Assembly (NCBI RefSeq): GCF_001402915.1
Contig: NZ_CP012945.1
Location: 186,001-250,000 of the forward strand
Source: Devosia sp. A16
Lineage (GTDB): Bacteria > Pseudomonadota > Alphaproteobacteria > Rhizobiales > Devosiaceae
DNA: 64,000 nt
Reading direction: 5' to 3'
The notes under the pieces are model-generated. The model was not told the origin of the DNA and searched no databases. It saw only the letters and a program-made list of their open reading frames with translations. The translations under genes were made by a program, and so were the position numbers. Below, one piece after another: positions 35,756-44,496 of the stretch (position 1 is its first letter; the number at the start of each line of letters is the position of its first letter).

Positions 35756-36868
35756 ATGGGAGCCACCCCACAAATGGAAGTCCTCCTCAAGGAGGCAGAT
35801 ATTACGCTGAACGGTTCCAAGCCGTGGGACCCTCAGATCCACTCCGAAGAGTTCTGGCAGCGATTGTACGGCCAAGGGACCCTCGGCCTCGGCGAAGCCT
35901 ATATGGACGGTCTGTGGGACGTCGCCGACATGGCGGAGTTCTTCAACCGGGTGCTGCGTTCACGCGTCCCCGAGGGCGTGCGTGTCACCACCAACCTGGT
36001 CTGGCAGGTGGTGCAGGCGCGCCTGATGAACATGCAGAACATCACCCGCTCGCAGCGCGTCGCGGCCATGCACTACAACGAGACCGAGGCCTACAAGGCT
36101 TCGCTCGACAAGCGCATGACCGGCTCGTGCGGCTACTGGCCGGAAGGCGTCACCAATGTCGATGAGGCGCAGGAAGCCAAGCTCGATATGATATGCCGCA
36201 AGATCGGCGTGCAGCCCGGCCAGACCGTGTGGGACATCGGCTGCGGCTGGGGCGCCTTCATGGGCTTTGCGGCCGAAAAGTACGGCGCCAACTGCATCGG
36301 CGTCACCGTCTCCCCCGACCAGGCCGCCTATGGCCGCGAACGCTACAAGGGGTTGCCGATCGAGTTCCGCGTGCAGGATTACCGGCAGTTCGAAGGCAAG
36401 ACCGATCATGTCGTCTCGATGGGCATGTTCGAGCATGTCGGGCACAAGAACTACCGCACCTATTTCGAGAAGGCGCGCAGCGTCATCAAGGATGACGGGC
36501 TGTTCATGATGCACACCATCGGTAGCCAGTGGTCGACCGAAACCATCGAGGCCTGGCTGGAGAAATACATCTTTCCCGGCGGCGTCATCCCCTCGATCGC
36601 CCAGATCGGCAAGGCCATCGACGGGCTGTTCACCGTCATCGACCTGCACAATATCGGACCGCATTACGACAAGACGCTGGTCGCCTGGTACGAGAACTTC
36701 GACCGCAACTGGAAGAAGGATCGCACCCCCGAGGAGGAGCGGTTTTACCGCCTGTGGAAATACTACCTGCTCTGCTGCGCCGGCGGCTTCCGCGCCAAAG
36801 TGCTGCAGGTCTGGCAGTTCGTCCTCAGCACCAGGGGCGTGCCGGACGGCTACGTGACGCAGCGCTGA
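35756..36868 (+). CDS. cfa: Cyclopropane-fatty-acyl-phospholipid synthase family protein
   Basis: 370 residues. The SAM-binding motif VWDIGCGWGAF (158-168), SMGMFEHVGHKNYRTYF (the active-site bicarbonate region) and MMHTIGSQWSTETIEAWLEKYIFPGG match Cfa, as does the C-terminal YYLLCCAGGFRAKVLQVWQFV. The ATG at 35756 has AGGGA 5 bases upstream. It methylenates unsaturated acyl chains in membrane lipids, a stationary-phase and acid adaptation. Cfa is the best guess; a related lipid methyltransferase is the alternative. Confidence 0.88.
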   Translation: MGATPQMEVLLKEADITLNGSKPWDPQIHSEEFWQRLYGQGTLGLGEAYMDGLWDVADMAEFFNRVLRSRVPEGVRVTTNLVWQVVQARLMNMQNITRSQRVAAMHYNETEAYKASLDKRMTGSCGYWPEGVTNVDEAQEAKLDMICRKIGVQPGQTVWDIGCGWGAFMGFAAEKYGANCIGVTVSPDQAAYGRERYKGLPIEFRVQDYRQFEGKTDHVVSMGMFEHVGHKNYRTYFEKARSVIKDDGLFMMHTIGSQWSTETIEAWLEKYIFPGGVIPSIAQIGKAIDGLFTVIDLHNIGPHYDKTLVAWYENFDRNWKKDRTPEEERFYRLWKYYLLCCAGGFRAKVLQVWQFVLSTRGVPDGYVTQR

Positions 36869-36902
36869 TGTCGTTCTCCCTTGAGCGCCGCCGGTGGAGG
36901 CA

Positions 36903-37070
36903 GCCCCCTCTCCCCTGAGGGGAGAGGGTAGTGCAGCTAGGACCGCGAGGTCCTTAGCGGAACTAGGGTGAGGGGTTCAGCCTCTCAGCATGCTGGCTCG
37001 TCCAGCGGTTGGCGCCGCTTCACCCCTCAACCGGCGCTTCGCGCCACCTTCTCCCCTGAGAGGAGAATGG
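36903..37070. repeat. Palindromic intergenic repeat, family 1, copy A
   Basis: The 304-bp gap between cfa and the RNase T2 gene is mostly this element. It opens with a perfect hairpin CCCTCTCCCCTGAGGGGAGA (36906-36928) and closes with CTCCCCTGAGAGGAG (37050-37064). In between lie GTGAGGGGTT (36969) and AACCGGCGCTTCGCGCC. Read in reverse it matches the repeat at 55616-55764 along nearly its whole length. Confidence 0.8.
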
Positions 37071-37172
37071 AGGGTCTCCTCCCGGTCACTCCAAGTATTG
37101 CAGCCACTGCACCACTGACGTAGCGCCGGAATCATGGTCAGTTGCCCGTCGGCAAGCTGGACCGATCGCGGC

Positions 37173-37982
37173 ATGAACCCTCGCTTCACCCTTCTGCTCA
37201 TCGCCGCCTTCCTCATCGGCGGGGCGCTCTATCTCTGGCTGCGGCCGACCGACACGCCGCCTGTTGCGCCTACGGCTCCCTCCCCGGAGCAGCAGCCTGC
37301 CCCAGAGCCGGAACCGCAAACACCTTCCGCTACTTCCGAGCAGTTCCTGATTCTGGCCGCGAGCTGGCAGCCGGCCTTCTGCGAGGGCGCCGCCAATAAG
37401 CCCGAATGCCGGCAGCAGGGCAGCAACCGGTTCGATGCCAGCAACTTCTCGCTGCACGGGCTCTGGCCCACCGGGGAATATTGTGGCGTCCAGAGCAAGC
37501 TCGAACAGCTGGACCGCGATGGTCGCTGGTCGGCGCTGCCGCCGGTCGAACTCCCCGCCGCGCTGCGAAAGACGCTCGATGAGGTCATGCCCGGCACCCG
37601 CTCGCAGCTCGAGCGGCATGAGTGGATAAAGCATGGCACCTGCTACGGGGCCGGCGAGGCGTCGTATTTCGGCACCGCGATCCAGTTGCTGGCGGCCCTC
37701 AATGCCTCGAAAGTCCGCGACCTCTTCGCCGGCAATATCGGCAAGACCCTGACGCGCGATCAGATCCGCGACGCTTTCGATGATGCCTTCGGTCGAGGCG
37801 CCGGCCAACGGGTCCGCATTGCCTGCGATGACGATGGCAAGCGGCGCATCATCAGCGAGATCACCATCGGCCACTGGGGTAACCCGGGCGCCGCCCCCGA
37901 CTTCGGCAAACTGCTCCGGGCGGCGCGGCCGACCGATGGCGGCTGCATCGGAGGCATCGTCGATCCCGTCGGCCTGCAATAG
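37173..37982 (+). CDS. Membrane-anchored ribonuclease T2 family protein
   Basis: 269 residues: an N-terminal signal anchor (about 4-22), a Pro/Glu-rich spacer (26-54) and an RNase T2 domain. Both catalytic blocks are intact: FSLHGLWP (H95) and RHEWIKHGTC (H149, E150, K153, H154). Cysteines at 70, 79, 103 and 157 could form the family disulfides. The Pro-rich spacer suggests it stays tethered outside the inner membrane. A GTG/ATG at 37134 is a possible longer start, but the ATG at 37173 leads straight into the hydrophobic helix. It degrades RNA without metal in the periplasm. Confidence 0.88.
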   Translation: MNPRFTLLLIAAFLIGGALYLWLRPTDTPPVAPTAPSPEQQPAPEPEPQTPSATSEQFLILAASWQPAFCEGAANKPECRQQGSNRFDASNFSLHGLWPTGEYCGVQSKLEQLDRDGRWSALPPVELPAALRKTLDEVMPGTRSQLERHEWIKHGTCYGAGEASYFGTAIQLLAALNASKVRDLFAGNIGKTLTRDQIRDAFDDAFGRGAGQRVRIACDDDGKRRIISEITIGHWGNPGAAPDFGKLLRAARPTDGGCIGGIVDPVGLQ

Positions 37983-38118
37983 CAGCGCGATCAGGAAAGC
38001 TGCGGATTTCCAGTTCGATCGCGCGACCCCGCCAACAACTACTCTTTGTTTACCGGCCCAATTCAGCGCCTCTCAACGGCTCGAGGCTAGTCTCCGCGCA
38101 GATTTAGCGGAGCCTCGC

Positions 38119-38879
<761 letters not shown>

Positions 38880-38880
<1 letters not shown>

Positions 38881-40415
38881 TGAGCACGCCCGCCACCCTC
38901 CCCTGGTTCGCCGCCCACGAGTTCCGCCTCGCCTGGCGCGACTGGCTGGCCATGACCACCGGCGGCCGCAAGGTCCGCAGCGTCGTGCTGATCGTGGTGC
39001 TGGGGCTGTTCTACCTGGGCCTGCACCTGCTCGCCAATGCGCTCCTGGCGCCTTGGGTGACCCAAGGGATCGTGACCGACAAGGCGACGCTGGTAATGGT
39101 TACCGGCACCGGCTTCCTGTTCTGGACGGTTATGCTGAGCCAGGCGCTTGAGTCGGTTACCCGGGCCTATTATTCGCGCTCCGACCTCGACCTGATCCTC
39201 AGTTCTCCGGCCTCGTCGGCCAGAGTCTTCGCCGTCCGCACCGCGGCGACCGCCTTTGCCACGGTGCTGCTGGCCTGCCTGCTGGCAAGCCCGATCATCA
39301 ATGTGCTGATTGCCTATGAGGGCCCGAAATGGCTCGCCGCCTATGGCGTGCTCGCCGGCTTCGGTGCGCTGGCTGCGGCGATCTCGGTGCTGGTGACAGT
39401 GGGGCTGTTCCGCACCATCGGCCCGGCGCGGACCCGGCTGATCGCCCAGATCATCGCCGGCATTGTCGGCGCCGGCTTCGTCATCGGCATTCAGGCTGTC
39501 GCCATCCTGAGCTTCGGCAACATGAACCGCTTCGCAGTGCTGCAATCGCCGGAGTTCATTGCCGGCGCGCCTGACCTCGAGAACCCGCTCTGGCTGCCCG
39601 CCCGCGCCGCCATGGGCGACCTGGGCGCCGCGCTGCTGGTGCTGGTGATCGGGCTTGGCGCCCTGGCGCTGGTGATCCGCGCCACCTCCGCCGGTTTCGC
39701 CCAGCATGCCATCGCTGCGGCCGGGGTCTCGGCCACCCGCGTGCCGCAGAGCGCCTCGACCCGCCCGTTCCGCAGGGCCTCGCAGCGCCATGCGCTCCGC
39801 CTCAAGGAATGGAAACTGCTGCTGCGCGATCCGTGGCTGCTCAGCCAGACGCTGATGCAGATCCTCTATCTGTTTCCGCCGGCGCTGTTCCTCTGGGTCT
39901 CCTACGGCCAGAGCGCCGGCACCTACGTGGTGGTGATCCCGGTGATCGTGATGGCCGCCGGTCAGCTGGCCGGCGGCCTCGCCTGGCTCGCCATCTCCGG
40001 CGAGGACGCGCACGACCTCGTCGTCACCGCGCCGATCCACCCGCGCGCCGTGCTGGTCGCCAAGATCGAGGCGGTGCTCTGTTCGATCGCCGTGGTGTTT
40101 GCGCCCATCCTGCTGTGCGTCGCCATCGCCTCGTTCGAGCTGGCGACTTTGACCGCGGTCTTCCTCGCCATCTCGGCCGGCTCGGCCACCGCGATCCAGC
40201 TGTGGTTCCGCGTGCCGATGCGCCGCGCCATGTTCCGGCGCCGCCAGGTCGCCTCGCGTACCGCCACCATCTCCGAAGCGCTGAGCTCGATCATGTGGGC
40301 CGGCGCCGCGGTGCTGGTTGCCGGCAACCAGGCGCTGGCCATCCTGCCGGCCGGGCTTGCCGTGATCGTGCTGGTTCTCGCCTGGGCGCTGAGCCCCAAG
40401 GGCAAACGGGTGTAG
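38880..40415 (+). CDS. ABC exporter membrane protein
   Basis: 511 residues with about 12 hydrophobic helices in two halves separated by a polar stretch (about 285-315). The first helix hairpin follows a cytoplasmic head (FAAHEFRLAWRDWLAM); a basic loop (FRVPMRRAMFRRRQVASR) lies near the end. No substrate-binding protein gene is near. It forms an exporter with the ATPase upstream; the substrate is unknown. Confidence 0.82.
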
Positions 40416-40523
40416 CGCGTCCCATCCCGCGAGCTTCCGAGCTGGGACATACCGGGAGATTACCCACCAGCTCACCCACCCACCGGAGTTGGTGGAGCAA
40501 CCGGGGTACCGACCGCGAAGCCC

Positions 40524-41677
40524 CTACCTGTGGTCCGGCGCAAGATACGCGATCACCAGCGCCGCCACCGCCCCGATCGCACCGATCGGCCCAAGCCAGG
40601 CGATGCCGAGGTTCTCGAGCACCAGCCCGCCGACCAGCGCCGAGAGCGCTCCGCCGATGTTCATCGAGGTGAGGTTGAGCGAGGCCGAGAGCGGCACCGC
40701 CCCCGGCGCCAGGGCCGCCAGCCGATGCAGCTGCGGCGGAAAGAACCCCCACGACACCACGCCGTAGAGCGCCATGTGGACGAGGAGGGCCGGCAGCACC
40801 AGCGGACGCGGCACCAGCGCCAATAGCGGCACCGCGGCGAGCAACACCACCATCAGGCCGCCGATCACCAGCATGGTCTGTCGGCCACCGATCCGGTCGG
40901 CCAGCCGGCCGCCGAAGACATTGCCGAACACCGCGCCGATGCCGAAGGCGAACATCACCAGTGGCAGCAGCACGCGGTCGAGCCCGAGCAGGTCGGTGGT
41001 GGTCGGCGCGAGATAGTTGAAGAAGGTGAAGCTCGCCATCACCATCACGCCGGAGGTCAGCAGCGTCAGCGGCATGCCCGGCACCCTGAGTACGCTCAGC
41101 CGCTCGCGGATGGTTCGCGGATCGCCGTGGATGTCGTCGGGGAGTTTCAGCCACATCGTGGCCGAGGCGATGATCGCCAGCACGCCCAGGCCGAGATAGG
41201 CAACGCGCCAGCCCAGGAACTCTGCGACCAGCGCCGAAGCCGGCACCCCCACCGCTACCGCGATCGAGCCGCCCATCACCACGGTCGAGATGGCCGAGCC
41301 GCGCTTGCCCGGCGCCGCCAGCGCCACCGCCGTTGCCTGCGCCGTGGACGTGAAGAGCCCCGCGCCGAGCGCCATCGCTGTCCGGGCCAGCACCAGCAGC
41401 AGGAAACCCGGCAACACGCCGAGCAGCAGGCACATCAGGCCGAAGAGCAGTTCGGCGCCCGCGACCACCGAGCGGCGGTCGAGGTGCCCGAAGAGCGTTG
41501 AGAGCACGGGCGTGCCGATGCCATAGGGGCGATGGAATAGCCGAAGATCAGGTAACCGGCCTGCGCCAGGCTGACCCCGGTTTCGGCCGCGATGGCGGGC
41601 AGCACGCTGACGATGAGCGAACTCTCGACGCTGCCGGCAAATGCCCCCAGCGCCAACCACAGCAGTCGCACGTCCAT
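40524..41677 (-). pseudogene. MFS transporter, frameshifted
   Basis: The first 50 codons (MDVRLLWLALGAFAGSVESS...AGYLIFGYSIA) read from 41677 in one frame. The rest, from YGIGTPVLSTLFGHLDRRS to VIAYLAPDHR, reads in another. At the junction the coding strand has ATCGCCCCTATGGC; two extra C bases (GGGG at 41526-41529 on the plus strand) break the frame. The paralogue next door reads FAYAIAYAVGAPVLSALTGRFDRR across the same spot without a break. With the shift repaired the protein would be a normal ~384-residue, 12-helix DHA1 exporter. It is a recent pseudogene or a sequencing error in a C run. Confidence 0.78.
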
Positions 41678-41750
41678 CGTCCGAGACCCCTCGCCCGACG
41701 ATGAGTAGGAGAGCCCCCGGCGCTGGTCAAGGCGCCGGGAACTAAGCCTT

Positions 41751-42923
41751 TCAGCCGAGCCTTGGCATGGCGACGGCGCGTGGCCGGCTGAGGATCAGGA
41801 CGCCCAGCGCCATGACCGGGAAGATCGCCGCCACCAGCCCGAGCTCACTGATCGGCAGGTGCTCGAGCACCAGGCCGCCCACCAGCGCGCCGACCGCGGT
41901 GCCGAGATAGAGGAACGACGCGTTGAGCGACAGCGCCAGCGGCGCCGAGCTCGGCGACAATGCCACGACGCGGCTCACCTGCCCGGGCACGAACATCCAG
42001 CCGGCCACGCCCCAGGCAACCATGAAGGCGAAGTAGGCCGGCAGGATCGTCGCCTGCGGCAGGAGCGGAATGGCGCCGAGCAGCAACAGGAAGCCGATGT
42101 TGAGCACTGCCGCGATCGTCACCGTCGCCTGCGCGCCGATCCGGTCCGACAATTGCCCGCCCAGCGGATTGCCGAGCGCCGCGCCGAGCCCGTAGGCCAG
42201 CATCACGAAGGGCAGCAGCCCCGCATCGAGCCCCATCAGCCTGGTGGTCACCGGCCCCAGATAAATGAACGCCGCGAACGGCCCGGTCATGTAGAGGAGA
42301 ATGGTCAGCAGCGCCGGCACGAGGCCTGGCACGCTGAGCACGCCCAGCCGTTCGCCGAGCCCGCGCCGGTCGCCCTGGATGCCGCTCGGCAGCATCACCC
42401 AGATGGCGGCGGCGGTCAGCACCCCGACCGCCGCAATGGCGAAATAGGTGCCGCGCCACCCGGCAAAACCAGAAAGGAATGCCCCTATCGGCGCGCCTAG
42501 CGCCACCGCCATGGTGGTGCCGGCAACCACTGTCGCCACCGCCCGCGCCCGCCGCTCGGCCGGCGCCAGCGTCACCGCCGCCGCCTGCGCCGTGGCCGCA
42601 TAGAGCCCGGCCGATGCGGCGATGACCAGCCGCGCCACCAGCAGCACGACGTAGCCCTGCGACAGCGCCGCAAGCAGCGCGCCGGCGGCGAACACCAGCG
42701 CCACCACCGCCAGCAGCGGGCGCCGGTCGAAGCGCCCGGTCAGCGCCGAAAGCACCGGTGCCCCCACCGCGTAGGCGATGGCATAGGCAAAGACCAGATA
42801 GCCGGCCTGGGTGATCGTCACGCCGCTATCGGCCGCGATGGCCGGCAGAAGCGTGGCGATGACGAAGCCCTCGACGCCGACGGCAAAAGTGCCGAGCGCC
42901 AGCCAGATGAGCCGCGTGTCCAT
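41751..42923 (-). CDS. MFS transporter (DHA1 family)
   Basis: 390 residues, 12 membrane helices: LIWLALGTFAVGVEGFVIATLLPAIAADSGVTITQAGYLVFAYAIAYAVGAP, then the GRFDRRPLL loop and RARAVATVVAGTTMAVALGAPIG. ATG at 42923 has AAGGA upstream. It is a close paralogue of the broken transporter downstream (40524-41677). The start lies 15 bp from the palindrome GTTCAA-N6-TTGAAC and the gene is divergent from the ArsR-type regulator, which probably represses it. Substrate is likely a drug or small metabolite. Confidence 0.88.
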   Translation of the reverse strand: MDTRLIWLALGTFAVGVEGFVIATLLPAIAADSGVTITQAGYLVFAYAIAYAVGAPVLSALTGRFDRRPLLAVVALVFAAGALLAALSQGYVVLLVARLVIAASAGLYAATAQAAAVTLAPAERRARAVATVVAGTTMAVALGAPIGAFLSGFAGWRGTYFAIAAVGVLTAAAIWVMLPSGIQGDRRGLGERLGVLSVPGLVPALLTILLYMTGPFAAFIYLGPVTTRLMGLDAGLLPFVMLAYGLGAALGNPLGGQLSDRIGAQATVTIAAVLNIGFLLLLGAIPLLPQATILPAYFAFMVAWGVAGWMFVPGQVSRVVALSPSSAPLALSLNASFLYLGTAVGALVGGLVLEHLPISELGLVAAIFPVMALGVLILSRPRAVAMPRLG

Positions 42924-42937
42924 GGAGAGATTCCTTA

Positions 42938-42955
42938 GTTCAATGATCGTTGAAC
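42938..42955. promoter_or_regulatory. Operator 1, GTTCAA-N6-TTGAAC
   Basis: The 18-mer GTTCAATGATCGTTGAAC has perfect 6-bp inverted arms and lies 15-32 bp upstream of the MFS start, over its ribosome-site/promoter region. It shares its arms exactly with operator 2. Confidence 0.7.
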
Positions 42956-42990
42956 AAATGAACCTCCTCAGCACAACCGTCAAGGGCGTA

Positions 42991-43008
42991 GTTCAACATT
43001 CATTGAAC
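42991..43008. promoter_or_regulatory. Operator 2, GTTCAA-N6-TTGAAC
   Basis: GTTCAACATTCATTGAAC, 30-47 bp upstream of the regulator's ATG and 53 bp (five helical turns) from operator 1 centre to centre. It is probably the autoregulatory site. Confidence 0.7.
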
Positions 43009-43037
43009 TTTGAGAAGGAATGGCTTAGGTGTTGGCC

Positions 43038-43421
43038 ATGAACACCCTGCCCGCCTTGCCCCATCCGGATGCCGATCAGATCACCCTGCCGAATGTACTG
43101 GCCGCGCTGGGCGATGCGACGCGGCTGGCGATCATCGGGCAGTTGTCGCGCTGCGAAGGCATCGGAATGACCTGCGGGCAATTTACCGACCTCGCCAGCA
43201 AGACGTCGATTACCTATCACGTAAGCAAGCTGCGCGAGGCCGGCGTGGTCAACGTAACCCCGGAAGGCACGCGGCGCCGGGTGACCCTGCGGCGCGACGA
43301 CCTCGACCACCGCTTCCCCGGCTTCCTCGACTCGATCATCGCCAGTACGGCTGACCTCAGCATCGAGGGATTCGAGGACCAACCCAATGAACCGGCTGAC
43401 CTATCGCGACGCGACCCCTGA
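43038..43421 (+). CDS. ArsR-family HTH transcriptional regulator
   Basis: 127 residues with a winged helix: LPNVLAALGDATRLAIIGQLSR, a recognition region LASKTSITYHVSKLREAGVVNV and the wing PEGTRRRVTLRRDDL. The usual CxC metal-box is absent; cysteines at ~40 and ~47 (RCEG, MTCG) are the only ones. GTG and TTG codons at 43029 and 43032 are alternative starts. It is divergent from the MFS gene with two matching operators between them. Its 3' end overlaps the GNAT gene by 35 bp, so regulator and acetyltransferase are cotranscribed. Confidence 0.87.
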   Translation: MNTLPALPHPDADQITLPNVLAALGDATRLAIIGQLSRCEGIGMTCGQFTDLASKTSITYHVSKLREAGVVNVTPEGTRRRVTLRRDDLDHRFPGFLDSIIASTADLSIEGFEDQPNEPADLSRRDP

Positions 43422-43845
43422 GGATCTCGGCTTCATCGTCCGGCTGATCGTCGACGACAGCGTCGTCGCCACCGACGACCGCCCGGACGAACCGCAGCAC
43501 CCGCGCTATCTCGCTGCTTTCGAGGCGATTGCTGCCGACCCCAACCAGCGACTGATCATTGCCGAACTCGACGGCCAACCGGTCGGCACCCAGCAACTCA
43601 CCTTCATCCCCGGCATCGCCCGCTTCGGCGAACGGCGCTGCCTGATCGAGGCCGTGCACATCGCGCCCGAACATCGCAACAGGGGGTTTGGCGGCGAGAT
43701 GATCAACTGGGCCATCGCCGAGGCGCGCGCCAACGATTGTGGCCTGGTGCAGCTCACGTCGAACAAGCAACGCCTCGACGCCCACCGCTTCTACGAACGG
43801 CTGGGCTTCAAGAAGAGCCATGAGGGCTTCAAGCTGGCGCTTTAG
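43387..43845 (+). CDS. GNAT family N-acetyltransferase
   Basis: 152 residues. LTYRDATPEDLGFIVRLI at the start, the acetyl-CoA loop HIAPEHRNRGFGGEMINWAIAEAR (R/Q-x-x-G-x-G/A), and LTSNKQRLDAHRFYERLGFKKSHEGFKLAL at the end define the family. It starts inside the ArsR gene and belongs to the regulated unit opposite the MFS exporter. An exporter plus an acetyltransferase under one repressor fits detoxification of an amine-containing compound, but this is inference. Confidence 0.88.
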   Translation: MNRLTYRDATPEDLGFIVRLIVDDSVVATDDRPDEPQHPRYLAAFEAIAADPNQRLIIAELDGQPVGTQQLTFIPGIARFGERRCLIEAVHIAPEHRNRGFGGEMINWAIAEARANDCGLVQLTSNKQRLDAHRFYERLGFKKSHEGFKLAL

Positions 43846-43865
43846 AGCGGCCCCGTTCGTGGACT

Positions 43866-44093
43866 GGGGCAAGATCCAGCCAAATCCACCGGCCCCACCT
43901 CCCCCTTGATGGGGGAGGCAAGCGGAGCTTGTCGCTTCAGCGACTTAGCGACGCTCGGAGGGGACGGGGCGGCAGTCGCGGTGCAGCGCTGCGGATAACG
44001 ACAGCGAGGTCGGTGTTTGTGGCTCCCCCTCCCAACCTCCCCCACAAGGGGGGAGGTGCCGTTCGGGGTTGGGGCAGGATCCAGTCACACCCA
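43866..44093. repeat. Hairpin-rich intergenic repeat, family 2, copy B
   Basis: The 273-bp gap after the GNAT gene carries CCTCCCCCTTGATGGGGGAGG (43898-43918) and CCTCCCCCACAAGGGGGGAGG (44037-44057), two hairpins about 118 bp apart. The whole is bracketed by near-direct repeats GGGGCAAGATCCAG (43866) and GGGGCAGGATCCAG (44073). Similar hairpin pairs occur at 53150 and 61168. Confidence 0.7.
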
Positions 44094-44118
44094 CTGCCCC
44101 TTGACGGCCTCGCCGCTT

Positions 44119-44421
44119 CTACCGCTCGGCAGACCTCACCACCACCGCCACCAGTTCGGCCCGCGCCCCGTCATCGGGCAAATCATGCGGCCCAAACCCC
44201 TCGGCGCTATTGACGTTCAGCACCACACCTGTGGTCCGGAACCCCAGCACTTCTTCGAAACCACCGCTCTCGCCCTGCACCATCAGTGGCGCAGCGGGAT
44301 CGAATGTCTCCAGCATGGCGATCACGTCACCCACGGTGAGCCCGGTGAGCTGTGGTGCGCCGGCTGCAGGGCGTCTTTCCAGAAGGTCGAGCACGGCGAT
44401 GAGTCCTGAGATGCATTCCAT
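44119..44421 (-). CDS. Small conserved hypothetical protein
   Basis: 100 residues from the ATG at 44421. The segment LTGLTVGDVIAMLETFDPAAPLMVQGESGGFEEV resembles a small family with the pattern TVGELIEALxxFDPDLPVVV...GGFxD found in many bacteria and phages, whose role is unknown. No good ribosome site is visible and a longer start (44460) is possible. It lies 75 bp beyond the stop of the LuxR fusion gene, same strand. Confidence 0.6.
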   Translation of the reverse strand: MECISGLIAVLDLLERRPAAGAPQLTGLTVGDVIAMLETFDPAAPLMVQGESGGFEEVLGFRTTGVVLNVNSAEGFGPHDLPDDGARAELVAVVVRSAER

Positions 44422-44496
44422 CCGGACAATGCGCAGTACCCGGCAAAAGCCGCACCCCACAAATGCGGGGTCCAGCCACCTATGGGCGGTATTGCT

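Noticed and set aside
33679-35820. A 713-residue antisense frame over the nucleotidase
   Set aside because: The plus-strand protein has Tat signal, metal motifs and a ribosome site; the antisense frame has none.
36841-37080. A small gene in the gap after cfa
   Set aside because: Short frames here run across the palindromic repeat A, lack ribosome sites and differ between repeat copies.
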